From positions 248,001 through 312,000 of the forward strand of contig NZ_SJEY01000001.1 of assembly GCF_004761875.1 (NCBI RefSeq): a stretch of DNA of 64,000 nucleotides, written 5' to 3'. This stretch comes from Roseovarius aestuariivivens. GTDB lineage: Bacteria; Pseudomonadota; Alphaproteobacteria; Rhodobacterales; Rhodobacteraceae. The position numbers and the translations under genes are program-made. The notes below the pieces were generated by a model. That model saw only the letters and a list, made by a program, of their open reading frames with translations, had not been told where the DNA came from and made no database searches. Positions 36,784 to 45,317 of the stretch are shown piece by piece; position 1 is the stretch's first letter; every line of letters begins with the position of its first letter.

Positions 36784-37197
36784 CTAGCTCAACCAATTGT
36801 CCAGATCTGAAATCGGTACCTGCTCCAAAAGTTTTTCGTTGAAATAAGCAAGCCGCTTATGCCGGTTCTTTGAAACGGTCGAATGATCGGGCACCGCATC
36901 GGCCATATCGAAGCGGCAGAACCAGCGCTACGGCAGGCTCAGATGCATTTCCTCGCAGAGCCGCCGCTCCGAACGGATGCCGAAGGCATAGCAAACGATC
37001 AGCATTCGGAGCGTTAGCTTCGGGTCGGCCAATGCCCTGTCTTTCGAACTGTAGAAAGGAGCGAGATGCCGGCGCATGGTATCGAGAGTGACGAACCTGT
37101 CGATGGCTCTCAACAGATGGTCCGGCGGCACGTGCTCTTCGATCGAAAACTCGTAGAAAAGCGCCCTGCGACACCTGCCGTGGCCCCATCGCCCCAA
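36784..37197 (-). pseudogene. IS1182/IS5-type (DUF772) transposase N-terminal remnant
   Basis: The frame reads FYEFSIEEHVPPDHLLRAID, then LTLRMLIVCYAFGIRSERRLCEE, the DUF772 start of IS1182-like transposases. A TAG at 36928-36930 interrupts it, then RWFCRFDMADAVPDHSTVSK continues in the same frame to another TAG at 36784. The DDE catalytic domain is absent. Confidence 0.75.
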
Positions 37198-37507
37198 GAC
37201 CTCCTTTGCATTGGGAGAAGTAGGTCGGCCAAAGACGAGCCGATCAAACCGAGTATTTCAAAACGATCAGCCCAAATCAGAGACACGGATCAGTCGCGGT
37301 GAAAATCCGAAACTATCTGAATTTGAACGACATATTTCGGCGCCTTCAGCATGAAGAACTGCGCCGGAATTGCGTTTACGGCATCTGCCAAAGCATTCCT
37401 GAACGCAAATGATCCGGAGATAACGCCGTTGTCATGTTCTGCTCCATGACCTTAGTGTGATGTGGATAATCTGCCGCCGTTTCAGAGACCTTGCCAAAGG
37501 AAAAACG

Positions 37508-38182
37508 ATGGATGGAATGCACAACTCCTCAAGTAAAAGATGGTACGAGCGGGGACTGGGGTTAAGGACGAAACTGGCGCCGATACATCGCCTTCTTCGC
37601 TTCTTGCCTGGTAGAGAAGGTCGAAAGGCATACCTTTCCTGGATTGACCACGTTCGGACAGTTCGAATGGACGAAACAATAGAGGCCTTTATTCGCATCG
37701 TCGGCAGGTTGACTGCAGATGACGTTGTGATGGACATTGGTGCCAACGTCGGCGATTACACTGCCAAGTTCGCGGCTTCTGGGGCGCAGGTCCATGCATT
37801 TGAACCTGAGCCAAGGCTTTTTGCGTGTTTGAAGGATCGTTTCTCAGATTTTTCCAACGTATTCTTGTATCAAGCAGCGATCGCAGCGCAGCCAGGCGTG
37901 CTCAAGTTGTGGCTGGAAAACCAGAGTGACAAGAACCCACTCGACATGATGTCGCATTCAATAGTGGACGGCGGCGAATTGACCGAAAATGGCAAGGCGA
38001 TCGACGTGGATTGTATAGACTTTTTTTCCTTTTTGGAAGGTCTCGAGAAGGTGCCTGCGTTGATCAAGATGGATATTGAAGGAGCCGACGTCGAAATCCT
38101 AGAGCGGTTGTTCAAGGAAGAGCGTTTCGATCAGGTCGGACCTCTTTATGTCGAAACGCATGAACGTCAGATCGCGAAATAA
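37508..38182 (+). CDS. FkbM family methyltransferase, probably C-terminally truncated
   Basis: A 224-residue SAM-dependent methyltransferase. DIGANVGDYT is the SAM-binding motif, HAFEPEP follows motif II, and LIKMDIEGADVEIL is the FkbM signature. These enzymes O-methylate sugars or natural products. ATG 37508 has AAAGGA upstream. The protein stops just after YVETHERQIAK, where relatives continue for some 30-40 residues, and IS110 relic sequence follows, so the end is probably replaced. Confidence 0.75.
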   Translation: MDGMHNSSSKRWYERGLGLRTKLAPIHRLLRFLPGREGRKAYLSWIDHVRTVRMDETIEAFIRIVGRLTADDVVMDIGANVGDYTAKFAASGAQVHAFEPEPRLFACLKDRFSDFSNVFLYQAAIAAQPGVLKLWLENQSDKNPLDMMSHSIVDGGELTENGKAIDVDCIDFFSFLEGLEKVPALIKMDIEGADVEILERLFKEERFDQVGPLYVETHERQIAK

Positions 38183-38268
38183 CAGGATCGAACAATTGCT
38201 CTGCATAAGAAGGTAAAGGCAGCGAACCTAAAAAAGTTAATCTTTTCTGGCCGTAGAAACTGTATTTC

Positions 38269-38530
38269 TTAGGTGGGCAGAGGGGCCCACTTTTGACGTG
38301 ATCTACAAAGCGTATTCGCGATTGTGACGAGCTTTCTGGCGACTGCTCTGATGATGACTTTGTGCGAATTTCCAGCAGCGCGCAAACGATCTGCAAAAGT
38401 TTTGAAAAAAGGGTTTGGTGGCTGGCAACGAGAGCGGCCTGGAATAGGACGCGGCGCAATCGCGCCACTGGACGTAGCCGAGGCCCGCTGGCACGCCCGC
38501 AAACTAATTGCAAAATAGTGCTCCTTGCCC
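38269..38530 (-). pseudogene. IS110-family transposase C-terminal remnant with frameshift
   Basis: One minus frame gives RRVLFQAALVASHQ and the next gives FADRLRAAGNSHKVIIRAVA then RKLVTIANTLCRSRQKW, together the C-terminal part of an IS110-type transposase (consensus LKAFYDRLRAAGKPxKVAL, RKLLTIxNA). The shift lies near 38420. The N-terminal RuvC-like domain is missing. Confidence 0.65.
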
Positions 38531-38661
38531 GCTTCAGAGAGGCTTTGCCCTCGCCGGATAAATGCGTTTGAAGTGGCGAAAATACAAACACAGCAATGAA
38601 ACAAAATGTTTAGGCCGGCGACGCTTTGCCACGCCAGAATCCGCTTATTCGTTGATAGCAA

Positions 38662-38706
38662 ATGGAGGCGAGTACCGGAATCGAACCGGTGTACACGGAT
38701 TTGCAA
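38662..38706. repeat. Left attachment repeat (att) of the tRNA-Cys element
   Basis: A 45-bp sequence identical to 44321-44365, which is the 3' half of tRNA-Cys including the anticodon and CCA. This copy cannot fold as a tRNA because sequence diverges right after the anticodon loop. It marks the far end of the integrated element. Confidence 0.9.
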
Positions 38707-38858
38707 AACTTAGTATCTTTATGATTTTACGAAGGAATCGGTTTAGATGCAGCGCAAGAATTGGCGGAACATAGCACGAATGTTTAGACAAATTTCAGTG
38801 CCAAATTTAGCTTGGAAGCAGTACTACTGACGTTATCATCTCTGAGAGGTTTGTTCCC

Positions 38859-41800
38859 TCAGGTCTGACTGGAAACGCCTTCTTCGCCGCGCTCATCCAA
38901 CCACCGTTTAAGAAAACCAACAGTCAAACTTCGATTGCCTTGCCTGGGAACAACCATGTCAGACCCGAGAAGTTCAACAAGCGGGTCCATCATCGTTCCC
39001 AACTCGGCCAAGCGATGGGCTTGGGCTGTCTCGCTGTCAATAACTGAAACTGCAATACAAACGATTTGCAGTGCTGCTGATCCAATCTCGCGATCCTCGG
39101 GGAAGGCCGCCCGTAGCGCACAGATACGCAAGAGCATCGCATCGATTCTCTTCCAATCGCCGGCTTGGCCGGCGTTGCTCGAGATGTTAATCGCCGACTG
39201 TGCGTCTGCTCGTGCAATCTTGCGATCCTTGGGAAAGGCCGCCCGCAGCGCATCCAGATGTGATAGCACTGCATCGATCCTCGGCCACTTGTCTGCTGTG
39301 CCGGCGAGGTTCGAGGTGTTGATCGCCGACCGACCCTCTGCACGTGCAATCTCGCGTTCCTCGGGAAAGGCCGCCCGCAGCGCATCCAGACGTGAGAGTA
39401 CCGCATCGAGTCTCACCGAATCGCCGGCTTTTCCAGCGTGTGTCGAGATGTCGGCCGCCGACTGAGCCGCTGCAAGCGCAATCTCGCGATCCTTGGGGAA
39501 GGCCTCCCGCAACACATCCAGACGCGAAAGCATCGTATCAATTCTCGCCCACTCGCCGGCATTGCCGGCGTGGTCCGAGATAACGACCGCTGCATTGGCG
39601 TCTGCACTTGCAATCTCGCGATGCTCGGGAAAGGCTCTCCGCAACGCATCCAGACGCGAAAGCATCTCATCGATCCTCGCCCAATCGCCGGCTTTGCCGG
39701 CTGACTGCGAGATATTGACCGCTGAATGAGCTTCTCTAAGCGCAATCTCGCGATCCTCGGGGAAGGCTCCCCGCAACACATCCAGACGCGAGAGCATCGC
39801 AGCGACCCTCGCCCAATCGCCGGCTTTGCCGGCGTAGTTCGAGATGTTTGCCGCGTTCAGAGCCGCGGCACGTGCAATCTCGTGATCCTTGGGGAAGGCC
39901 TCGCGAAGCTTATCAAGACGTAAGAGCAACGCTTCAATTCTCTCCCAATCGCCTGCTATGCCGGCGTCGATCGAGATATTCGCCACCGCCATAGCCACTG
40001 CAAGCGCAATTTTGCGATCCTTCGGCATGGTGTCCGTTAGCGCGTCCAATTGGCGCTCCGCCAGCGTTCCACGGTCGTAGACCAGTTTTACGAACTCGAT
40101 AGTTAGACCCGCAAGTGTCTTTGCGACATCCATTTTTGTTGTGGCTCGTGTGATGGCTGGAAGGTCAAGGCGGTCGACTGTTTCAGGGAAATCTCGAGCC
40201 AACCGCAAAAGGCTGACCGTTGGAAAAGGTTTGTTTAATTCCAGTGCCCCCAGCAGGAATTGCTGGCGGATGTTGTCAGGCATAGCCGGTTCCAAGAGTG
40301 TCTGGGCAAAGAAGAATTCCCCCAGAATGTCAGGTTCCATTTGTGGCCAATAGCCTTCAGTACAGCCAAAAGCTGACAATACCGTCTGGTCATCATTCGG
40401 CGGCAGTGGAGGTAACCAATCTAGTGCGTTGCCGAATCGCGCTTGTGTCATCTCGCTTAAGGCCAATCCTTGTACCAAAGTTGCAAGCGCAAATCCCCGC
40501 TCGTAGCGCCTTCGCAGAGCGTCATCGGGAATAGCCTTTGCCCAAATTGTCTGGCGGTCCCGGCGGACGATTCCTTCGAGCACTTCTTCGCGGCTAAGAC
40601 TTTTTGGCAATTCTCCTGTTTGCCGTATAGCGTCAATGAGTGCGTCAGCAGCTGCTAAAGCAAAAAGAGGTCTGGGAGTGTGCGACTCAATTACTTCTCC
40701 GCTTTGTTTGGTACTTATAGTTCCCGGGTCAATTTGATGCGCAAAGCCTAACAATTCATGCGGTGACACTTCATCCAGACCTGACTCGGCGATCCGTGCG
40801 GCCATCAAGCGAAGCGTTACTTCGGGCAAGAGCGGTGATATGGTTCTTCCTTCGATGCCAGCGCCCAAGAACTCATGTTCCAAAATGGAAGGACGTCCGC
40901 CCGTTTCCGGGAGAAGCTTATCAGTCCACGTCCAATGCGAGCTCCGTTCAAGTAACAAAAGCCGCACGGGAAACTCGTACTGCGCTGATTGCCTTGAAAA
41001 CGCGGCCAAAAGGCGATGTATGTCCTCTGGTGCGGACTGCGCGTAGTCGATGACAATGAAAGTAGGTTTTCGTGGACGCCATTTCTGGGGTTCGGTGAAT
41101 TGGCTCAGGTCGCTAATGTCCAGCTTGCCCGTCTCCCAATGATCTGAATTCAAAACCTTCGTGGTGAAATGATACGCAAGTCGTGTTTTTCCGCTCCCCC
41201 CTTCTCCGGTCAGCAGCATCCACCGGAAATTAAATAAGCAACCGCCCAAATGCGGATCGCCAGCAAAGTCTGTCAAAAGCCCTATTTCTTCGTCTCGGCC
41301 AAGAAATTGATCCAAACCTGAGGTGTATTTCAGTCGGTTATAAGCAGATAGTTTTTCCGGCTGTGTCGCCTCCTCCGGCCATGAAAGTGTTGGACGGAAC
41401 ACTTCCTGAGCCATCGTAGCAATTTCGGCTTTCAAGGTTGCTACCAAGCTCTCCCCAAGGGTGTCTATTGCGCCGGACAGCGCCTCTAGCTTCTGGGTGC
41501 TGTGCAAAGCGATGGCAAATTCAAGAGACGTGGCATCATCAACTTCTATGCCTGGTTTGAATTCGCGCCCTTCGCGAATTGCGTAAATAAGCTCTGACTT
41601 AAAAAGGTCTTTCGCTTTCGCACCGTGGTGCAGGTTGGCGACCCTGCTTACCAAATTCGCGAGGGCGGGCGTTCGATCAATAAAGGCCTGCAAGCGCGAA
41701 GACAAAGCGCCACCGAGAAAAACTTCAGATTTACCGGCTGCGAAAACCAAGCAACGATAGACTACTCCAGGCATCGGAAAGCCTATGTCGCGAAGCTCTG

Positions 41801-41918
41801 ATATGAGCGCCGCTTTTACATCTTTGTCCTCCAAAAGTTTGCTAAGTCCTGCAACATCGCCGATTTGTTCAATCAAATCACCAGCTGTTTCGCCGGCTTT
41901 CGGTTCTTCGTCATTCAT
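38859..41918 (-). CDS. STAND-like P-loop NTPase with C-terminal 44-residue helical repeats, candidate defence protein
   Basis: A 1019-residue protein. Residues 1-205 are an unrecognised helical N-terminal region (possible effector). A P-loop domain follows: Walker A TGEGGSGKT (237-245), Walker B FIVIDYAQ (287-294), then a helical arm region to about 600. Residues about 640-960 hold seven TPR-like repeats with an exact 44-residue period (pattern AGDWARIDxMLSRLDALR, AFPEDREIA). This order matches bacterial STAND sensors such as Avs and bNACHT-like proteins. ATG 41918 with AAAGGGG upstream is preferred to the TTG at 41975. Alone in the island with an integrase. Confidence 0.75.
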   Translation of the reverse strand: MNDEEPKAGETAGDLIEQIGDVAGLSKLLEDKDVKAALISELRDIGFPMPGVVYRCLVFAAGKSEVFLGGALSSRLQAFIDRTPALANLVSRVANLHHGAKAKDLFKSELIYAIREGREFKPGIEVDDATSLEFAIALHSTQKLEALSGAIDTLGESLVATLKAEIATMAQEVFRPTLSWPEEATQPEKLSAYNRLKYTSGLDQFLGRDEEIGLLTDFAGDPHLGGCLFNFRWMLLTGEGGSGKTRLAYHFTTKVLNSDHWETGKLDISDLSQFTEPQKWRPRKPTFIVIDYAQSAPEDIHRLLAAFSRQSAQYEFPVRLLLLERSSHWTWTDKLLPETGGRPSILEHEFLGAGIEGRTISPLLPEVTLRLMAARIAESGLDEVSPHELLGFAHQIDPGTISTKQSGEVIESHTPRPLFALAAADALIDAIRQTGELPKSLSREEVLEGIVRRDRQTIWAKAIPDDALRRRYERGFALATLVQGLALSEMTQARFGNALDWLPPLPPNDDQTVLSAFGCTEGYWPQMEPDILGEFFFAQTLLEPAMPDNIRQQFLLGALELNKPFPTVSLLRLARDFPETVDRLDLPAITRATTKMDVAKTLAGLTIEFVKLVYDRGTLAERQLDALTDTMPKDRKIALAVAMAVANISIDAGIAGDWERIEALLLRLDKLREAFPKDHEIARAAALNAANISNYAGKAGDWARVAAMLSRLDVLRGAFPEDREIALREAHSAVNISQSAGKAGDWARIDEMLSRLDALRRAFPEHREIASADANAAVVISDHAGNAGEWARIDTMLSRLDVLREAFPKDREIALAAAQSAADISTHAGKAGDSVRLDAVLSRLDALRAAFPEEREIARAEGRSAINTSNLAGTADKWPRIDAVLSHLDALRAAFPKDRKIARADAQSAINISSNAGQAGDWKRIDAMLLRICALRAAFPEDREIGSAALQIVCIAVSVIDSETAQAHRLAELGTMMDPLVELLGSDMVVPRQGNRSLTVGFLKRWLDERGEEGVSSQT
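39044..39965. repeat. Seven tandem 132-bp repeats inside the STAND-like gene
   Basis: The period is 44 codons, with the AG(K)AGDW motif recurring every 132 bp. The DNA stays similar between units (a recurring tcgccggctttgccggcg block), so copy number could change by recombination. Confidence 0.8.
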
Positions 41919-41975
41919 GCAATCGAACCCCTTTACATTACTCCCTAGCCAAGCGCTTACATTTCGATGAGTCAA

Positions 41976-42628
41976 ACACTGATAAGCCGGAAAGCAAATC
42001 GTAAACGTATCCTGTCGGTGCTCTAAGCGCTTTGCGTTCTGTCACTGACCACTTGCGCTAACTTCAATTCTAAATCGCACGACAGCCCCGCTCCTCCGTA
42101 GACCTTGGGTATCGGAGGAGGGGCGGGGCGGCCACCAATCCCCCACACTCTCTTGTTCGTCTTATCGCAGTTAGTGACACCAAAGTCAGTCAGCGACACT
42201 GGATCGGGCGGTGAAATCCGTTAGCCTGGCACGAAGGCAGTAGGGGCCAGTTACCTCGCAGATCGCTCGCCTGAGGCTAAGCGCACCGGCCTGCGCTATT
42301 CTCGGAAACTTCTAGATTCACTGTACGCCCAACTAGTTTTGCATGATGCTCGTGCATCCATTCGACCACAAGTCGCGCAAAACATCGGCGTTACCAGCTC
42401 TTGGTCGACGAATTTTCTTAAGTCGAAGTCGCGTAAGCTTCTGACTTTTCACACTAACTGCATAAAAGTATTAATCGGTCAGAGACCTTGGGAAGCAAGT
42501 CACGCAAGGCAAGCTGCCGACTCTCACGGGCTGCATGCACTGAAATCAATATGTTGTGTTGATGGGGGTAGAGGCACAACATATTGTGCCTCATGTGATC
42601 GTTTTACATATACAGCCAGGGTGCCACG
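41976..42628. other. Intergenic region of the island with hairpins
   Basis: About 650 bp between the STAND-like gene and the integrase unit. It contains a GC-rich imperfect inverted repeat at about 42084-42130 (gctcctccg / cggaggag arms) that could be a terminator or att-like relic, and the nested inverted repeats at 42547-42591. No gene is supported. Confidence 0.4.
42547..42591. promoter_or_regulatory. Nested, mutually exclusive inverted repeats upstream of the integrase unit
   Basis: CAATATGTTGTG (42547-42558) pairs perfectly with CACAACATATTG (42575-42586). The second arm overlaps another perfect inverted repeat, AGGCACAA-CATA-TTGTGCCT (42572-42591). The unit starts 38 bp upstream of the GTG at 42629, a likely operator or RNA switch for integrase expression. 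Confidence 0.5.
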
Positions 42629-42802
42629 GTGCCTGCAACAACTATAGAACAAAGAGCGCTGAGCCTTCTGAAGGTCCTTGAGGGCGCCGGCAAGCTTGTC
42701 AGCAGCGTATCTGTAGAGGGACGGCGGATTGAGATTGTACTATCTTCCGGCGAGACCTTCGACGAATTTGAGAAGATAGATATGCGTCATGGCAAAACGT
42801 GA
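42629..42802 (+). CDS. 57-residue protein overlapping the integrase gene
   Basis: GTG 42629 starts a protein beginning MPATTIEQRALSLLKVLE and ending FEKIDMRHGKT. Its stop overlaps the integrase start by 14 bp, so translation is coupled. The first half looks helical, the second (SVEGRRIEIVLSSGETF) beta-hairpin-like. Size and position fit an excisionase or directionality factor, or a conserved partner of this integrase group; function is inferred from place only. Confidence 0.6.
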   Translation: MPATTIEQRALSLLKVLEGAGKLVSSVSVEGRRIEIVLSSGETFDEFEKIDMRHGKT

Positions 42803-43796
42803 GCTTCCCAAGCATGTCTACCGTCAGAGAAACGGTATCTATTTTCAACGGCGCGGATGGCCGTCGCAGAAATTCCAGAATGAGTTTGGGACAGCAGAAT
42901 TTTGGCGGGAGTATGCGGGCATTCTCTCGCAGAAGGATCGCCCGCGCCGGGTCATTCGGCGCAACTTCGGCGCGCTGATTGACGACTACCGTAAGTCGCC
43001 CAGGTATCGTAACCTCAAGCCGCGCACTGGTTTGGATTACGACAAACATCTCGACTTCTTCCGCGAGATCATGGGTGAGGCCAATCCGGCCAAGATGCAG
43101 CGCAAGGACGTTATCCAGCTGCGGGACGCAAATGCCAACAAAGCCTATTTCGCCAACTACTCGCTGCGGGTGCTTCGAGTTCTAATGGAGCACTGCGTCG
43201 ATCTAGGCTGGCGGGATAGCAACCCGGCACGGGGCGTCCCGGAACTCAAGACAATGAAGAAAGAGCGCGAGCCTTGGCCGCGCGAGCTTCTGGACGCCTA
43301 CCGCGAAGCCTGCCCTCTCGGCAGCAGAGAGCGGCTTGTGATGGAACTGTGCGTCGGAACCGGCCAAAGGATCAGCGATGTCCTAAACATGCGCTGGTCC
43401 AATATCGAAGATGGAGCCGTCTGGGTTCGGCAAAGCAAAACCTCGAAAGAACTTTGGGTTCCGATCCTGCCTGAGCTGCAAAGCGCTCTGGACGCCGCCA
43501 GCCGCCATTCGGTCTTTATCCTGACGAATGAGCGCGGATCGAATCGCTGGTCCTACAGAGGCGCGTCAGCGGCTGTCAGGGCCGTCAGGGATCGTATCGG
43601 GGCGTTGGACTACGATATCCACTCTTGGCGCTACAACGCCGCCTGTGAGCTTCTAGAGGCTGGCTGCAGCGATGACCTTATCGCGTCGGTGACCGGTCAA
43701 AGCCCGGCGATGGTCCAGCACTACACCAGAAAGGTCCGTCAACGGATCAGGGCTGTCACGGCTCAAAAGATGCGCGGCGAGAAAAACCGCTCCTGA
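42789..43796 (+). CDS. Tyrosine recombinase / phage-type integrase
   Basis: A 335-residue integrase. Residues about 50-145 form the SAM-like core-binding domain. The catalytic residues are Arg in GTGQRISD, the HxxR pair in DIHSWRY, and the nucleophile Tyr in HYTRK near residue 315. ATG 42789 overlaps the upstream small gene. It lies 0.5 kb from the tRNA-Cys end of the element, as expected for the enzyme that inserted it. Confidence 0.92.
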   Translation: MAKRELPKHVYRQRNGIYFQRRGWPSQKFQNEFGTAEFWREYAGILSQKDRPRRVIRRNFGALIDDYRKSPRYRNLKPRTGLDYDKHLDFFREIMGEANPAKMQRKDVIQLRDANANKAYFANYSLRVLRVLMEHCVDLGWRDSNPARGVPELKTMKKEREPWPRELLDAYREACPLGSRERLVMELCVGTGQRISDVLNMRWSNIEDGAVWVRQSKTSKELWVPILPELQSALDAASRHSVFILTNERGSNRWSYRGASAAVRAVRDRIGALDYDIHSWRYNAACELLEAGCSDDLIASVTGQSPAMVQHYTRKVRQRIRAVTAQKMRGEKNRS

Positions 43797-43910
43797 CGAA
43801 TGCGAAGAGCTAGTGCTGTTTATAGCGGCACGATCACGTCAAAACAGGTGCCCCAAAAAAGCCTAAAAAATCGTGTAACGTCTCGTCTTTCTTTCTGAGG
43901 CAGACTTCTT

Positions 43911-44120
43911 ATGCGACAGGCTACGCAAAAAGATACACAATATCGCCGCTGTCACCGATGCAGGAGCACTGGCGAAGCTACGTGCGCTATATGTTTTGGG
44001 GAAGGTCTTGTATTTAAGCGACGGGACCAACGCGGAAAGCCAATTCGGGAAAGATGTGGCGGGTGCCTCGGTCGAAGGACCAGGAGGTGTCCACTTTGCG
44101 CCGGCTACGGTTTCATCTAG
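43911..44120 (+). CDS. Small DnaJ-type zinc-finger protein
   Basis: A 69-residue protein with four Cys pairs, CHRCRSTG, CAICFGEG, CGGCLGRR and CPLCAGYG, close to the CxxCxGxG repeats of the DnaJ zinc domain but with no J domain. A GAGG site lies about 10 bp before ATG 43911. It sits between the integrase and the attachment site. Role unknown; possibly a chaperone-like partner or RNA/protein binder of the island. Confidence 0.6.
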   Translation: MRQATQKDTQYRRCHRCRSTGEATCAICFGEGLVFKRRDQRGKPIRERCGGCLGRRTRRCPLCAGYGFI

Positions 44121-44320
44121 CCGCGCATGCGCGATAGGCGCGTGCGCAGAAACAACGCCATAAATTCTCTTCCCGGTCCACGTCACAACGGCGCGTTGAC
44201 TGCCACGCAGATGCGTCTGGAGAGCTAAGAATGCGAACAGAACAAAAACAGAATGTTTAGACAAATGTTTAGACGGGCTATGCGCCGCCGCGTCAAAATC
44301 CGCTAAGTCATTGATTTTAG

Positions 44321-44365
44321 ATGGAGGCGAGTACCGGAATCGAACCGGTGTACACGGATTTGCAA
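44321..44365. repeat. Right attachment repeat (att) within tRNA-Cys
   Basis: 45 bp identical to 38662-38706. It covers the anticodon, variable and T arms and the CCA end of tRNA-Cys, so insertion left the gene intact. Confidence 0.9.
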
Positions 44366-44395
44366 TCCGCTGCGTCACCACTCCGCCAACTCGCC
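44322..44395 (-). tRNA. tRNA-Cys (GCA)
   Basis: A 74-nt tRNA with encoded CCA. Acceptor GGCGAGT pairs with ACTCGCC, discriminator T, anticodon loop ATTGCAAAT gives GCA, T arm CCGGTTCGATTCCGG. It is the integration site of the 5.7-kb element. Confidence 0.95.
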
Positions 44396-44640
44396 ATCCG
44401 TGGTGCCTTTTAGGCTGCGCCGACAGTGTCAACGCGCGGAATGTGCTTAGTGTCTTGTTGAGACCTTGTCCAGTCCTTGCGCTGGAATTGCTAGAATAGT
44501 CCCGCCGTGTTTGGAGCCCTGCGGAATGGTCTCACGTCTCGCCGGGCGAGAATGGATTGCTGGGCTCTTATGGCATTGCCGGGTCCGGGGCTTTGTGGCA
44601 AGAACGCAGGGACGACTTCTTAGACGCAAGAGTGGATCGA

Positions 44641-45294
44641 ATGACGGATTACACCGCACGCCGCACGATGATGGTCGACACCCAGATCCGCCCGGCGGAT
44701 GTGACGAAATTCCCGATCATCGACGCCATGCTTTCGGTTCCGCGGGAGGCATTTGTACCACGATCGCTGCGCGAGGCAGCCTATATTGGCGAGAATATCG
44801 ATCTGGGTGGCGGGCGCGTGATGCTCGAGCCAAGAACGCTCGCCAAGATGCTGGACGCGCTCGATATTCAGCGTGACGAGCTTGTCCTCGATCTGGGCTC
44901 GGGTCTGGGCTATTCGGCAGCGGTTATTGCGCGGATGGCCGAGGCGGTCGTCGCTGTTGAGGATCAGCCCGAACTTTTGTCGGAGGCGCAGACCATCCTG
45001 GCAGAGCAGGGGGTCGACAACGTGGTCTTGCACGAAAGTCTTTTGAGCGCGGGCGCAGAAGAGCATGGGCCCTATGACGTGATCATGATCGAGGGCGCGG
45101 TCGAGCACCTGCCTGAGACACTCGTGACCCAGCTCAAGGAAGGGGGCCGCATGGCCTGCCTTTTCTCCGAGGGCGCTCTTGGCGTTGTACGGATTGGATA
45201 TAAGATCGATGGCGAGATGACGTGGCGCTTTGGTTTCAACGCCGGCGCGCCGGTGCTTGCAGGGTTCGAACGGCACGCGGCGTTTACGTTTTGA
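44641..45294 (+). CDS. Protein-L-isoaspartate O-methyltransferase family protein
   Basis: A 217-residue PCMT-like SAM methyltransferase for repair of isoaspartyl residues. ARRTMMVDTQIRP is the family start, PREAFVP the substrate-side motif, LDLGSGLGYSAAVIARM the SAM motif I, and VAVEDQPEL motif II. In E. coli PCMT the corresponding active-site Ser-rich segment is longer; this short form is common in Rhodobacterales upstream of TolC. ATG 44641; the TolC gene starts 24 bp downstream. Confidence 0.85.
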   Translation: MTDYTARRTMMVDTQIRPADVTKFPIIDAMLSVPREAFVPRSLREAAYIGENIDLGGGRVMLEPRTLAKMLDALDIQRDELVLDLGSGLGYSAAVIARMAEAVVAVEDQPELLSEAQTILAEQGVDNVVLHESLLSAGAEEHGPYDVIMIEGAVEHLPETLVTQLKEGGRMACLFSEGALGVVRIGYKIDGEMTWRFGFNAGAPVLAGFERHAAFTF

Positions 45295-45317
45295 GGCGGG
45301 TGAGTGGGAGGCCGGGC

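Larger units (their letters stand above)
38662..44365. mobile_element. 5.7-kb integrated element in tRNA-Cys
   Basis: Exact 45-bp direct repeats bound it, one inside intact tRNA-Cys. It carries a tyrosine integrase near the tRNA end, a 57-residue overlapping partner, a small zinc protein and a large STAND-like NTPase. No replication, capsid or conjugation genes are seen, so it is a minimal genomic island. The 15-bp motif GAATGTTTAGACAAAT-type sequence lies near both ends (38778-38793 and 44252-44267). Confidence 0.8.

Noticed and set aside
42339..42647. 102-codon frame upstream of the integrase
   Set aside because: It runs through the inverted repeats and has no protein-like composition; the GTG-started 57-residue frame is better supported.
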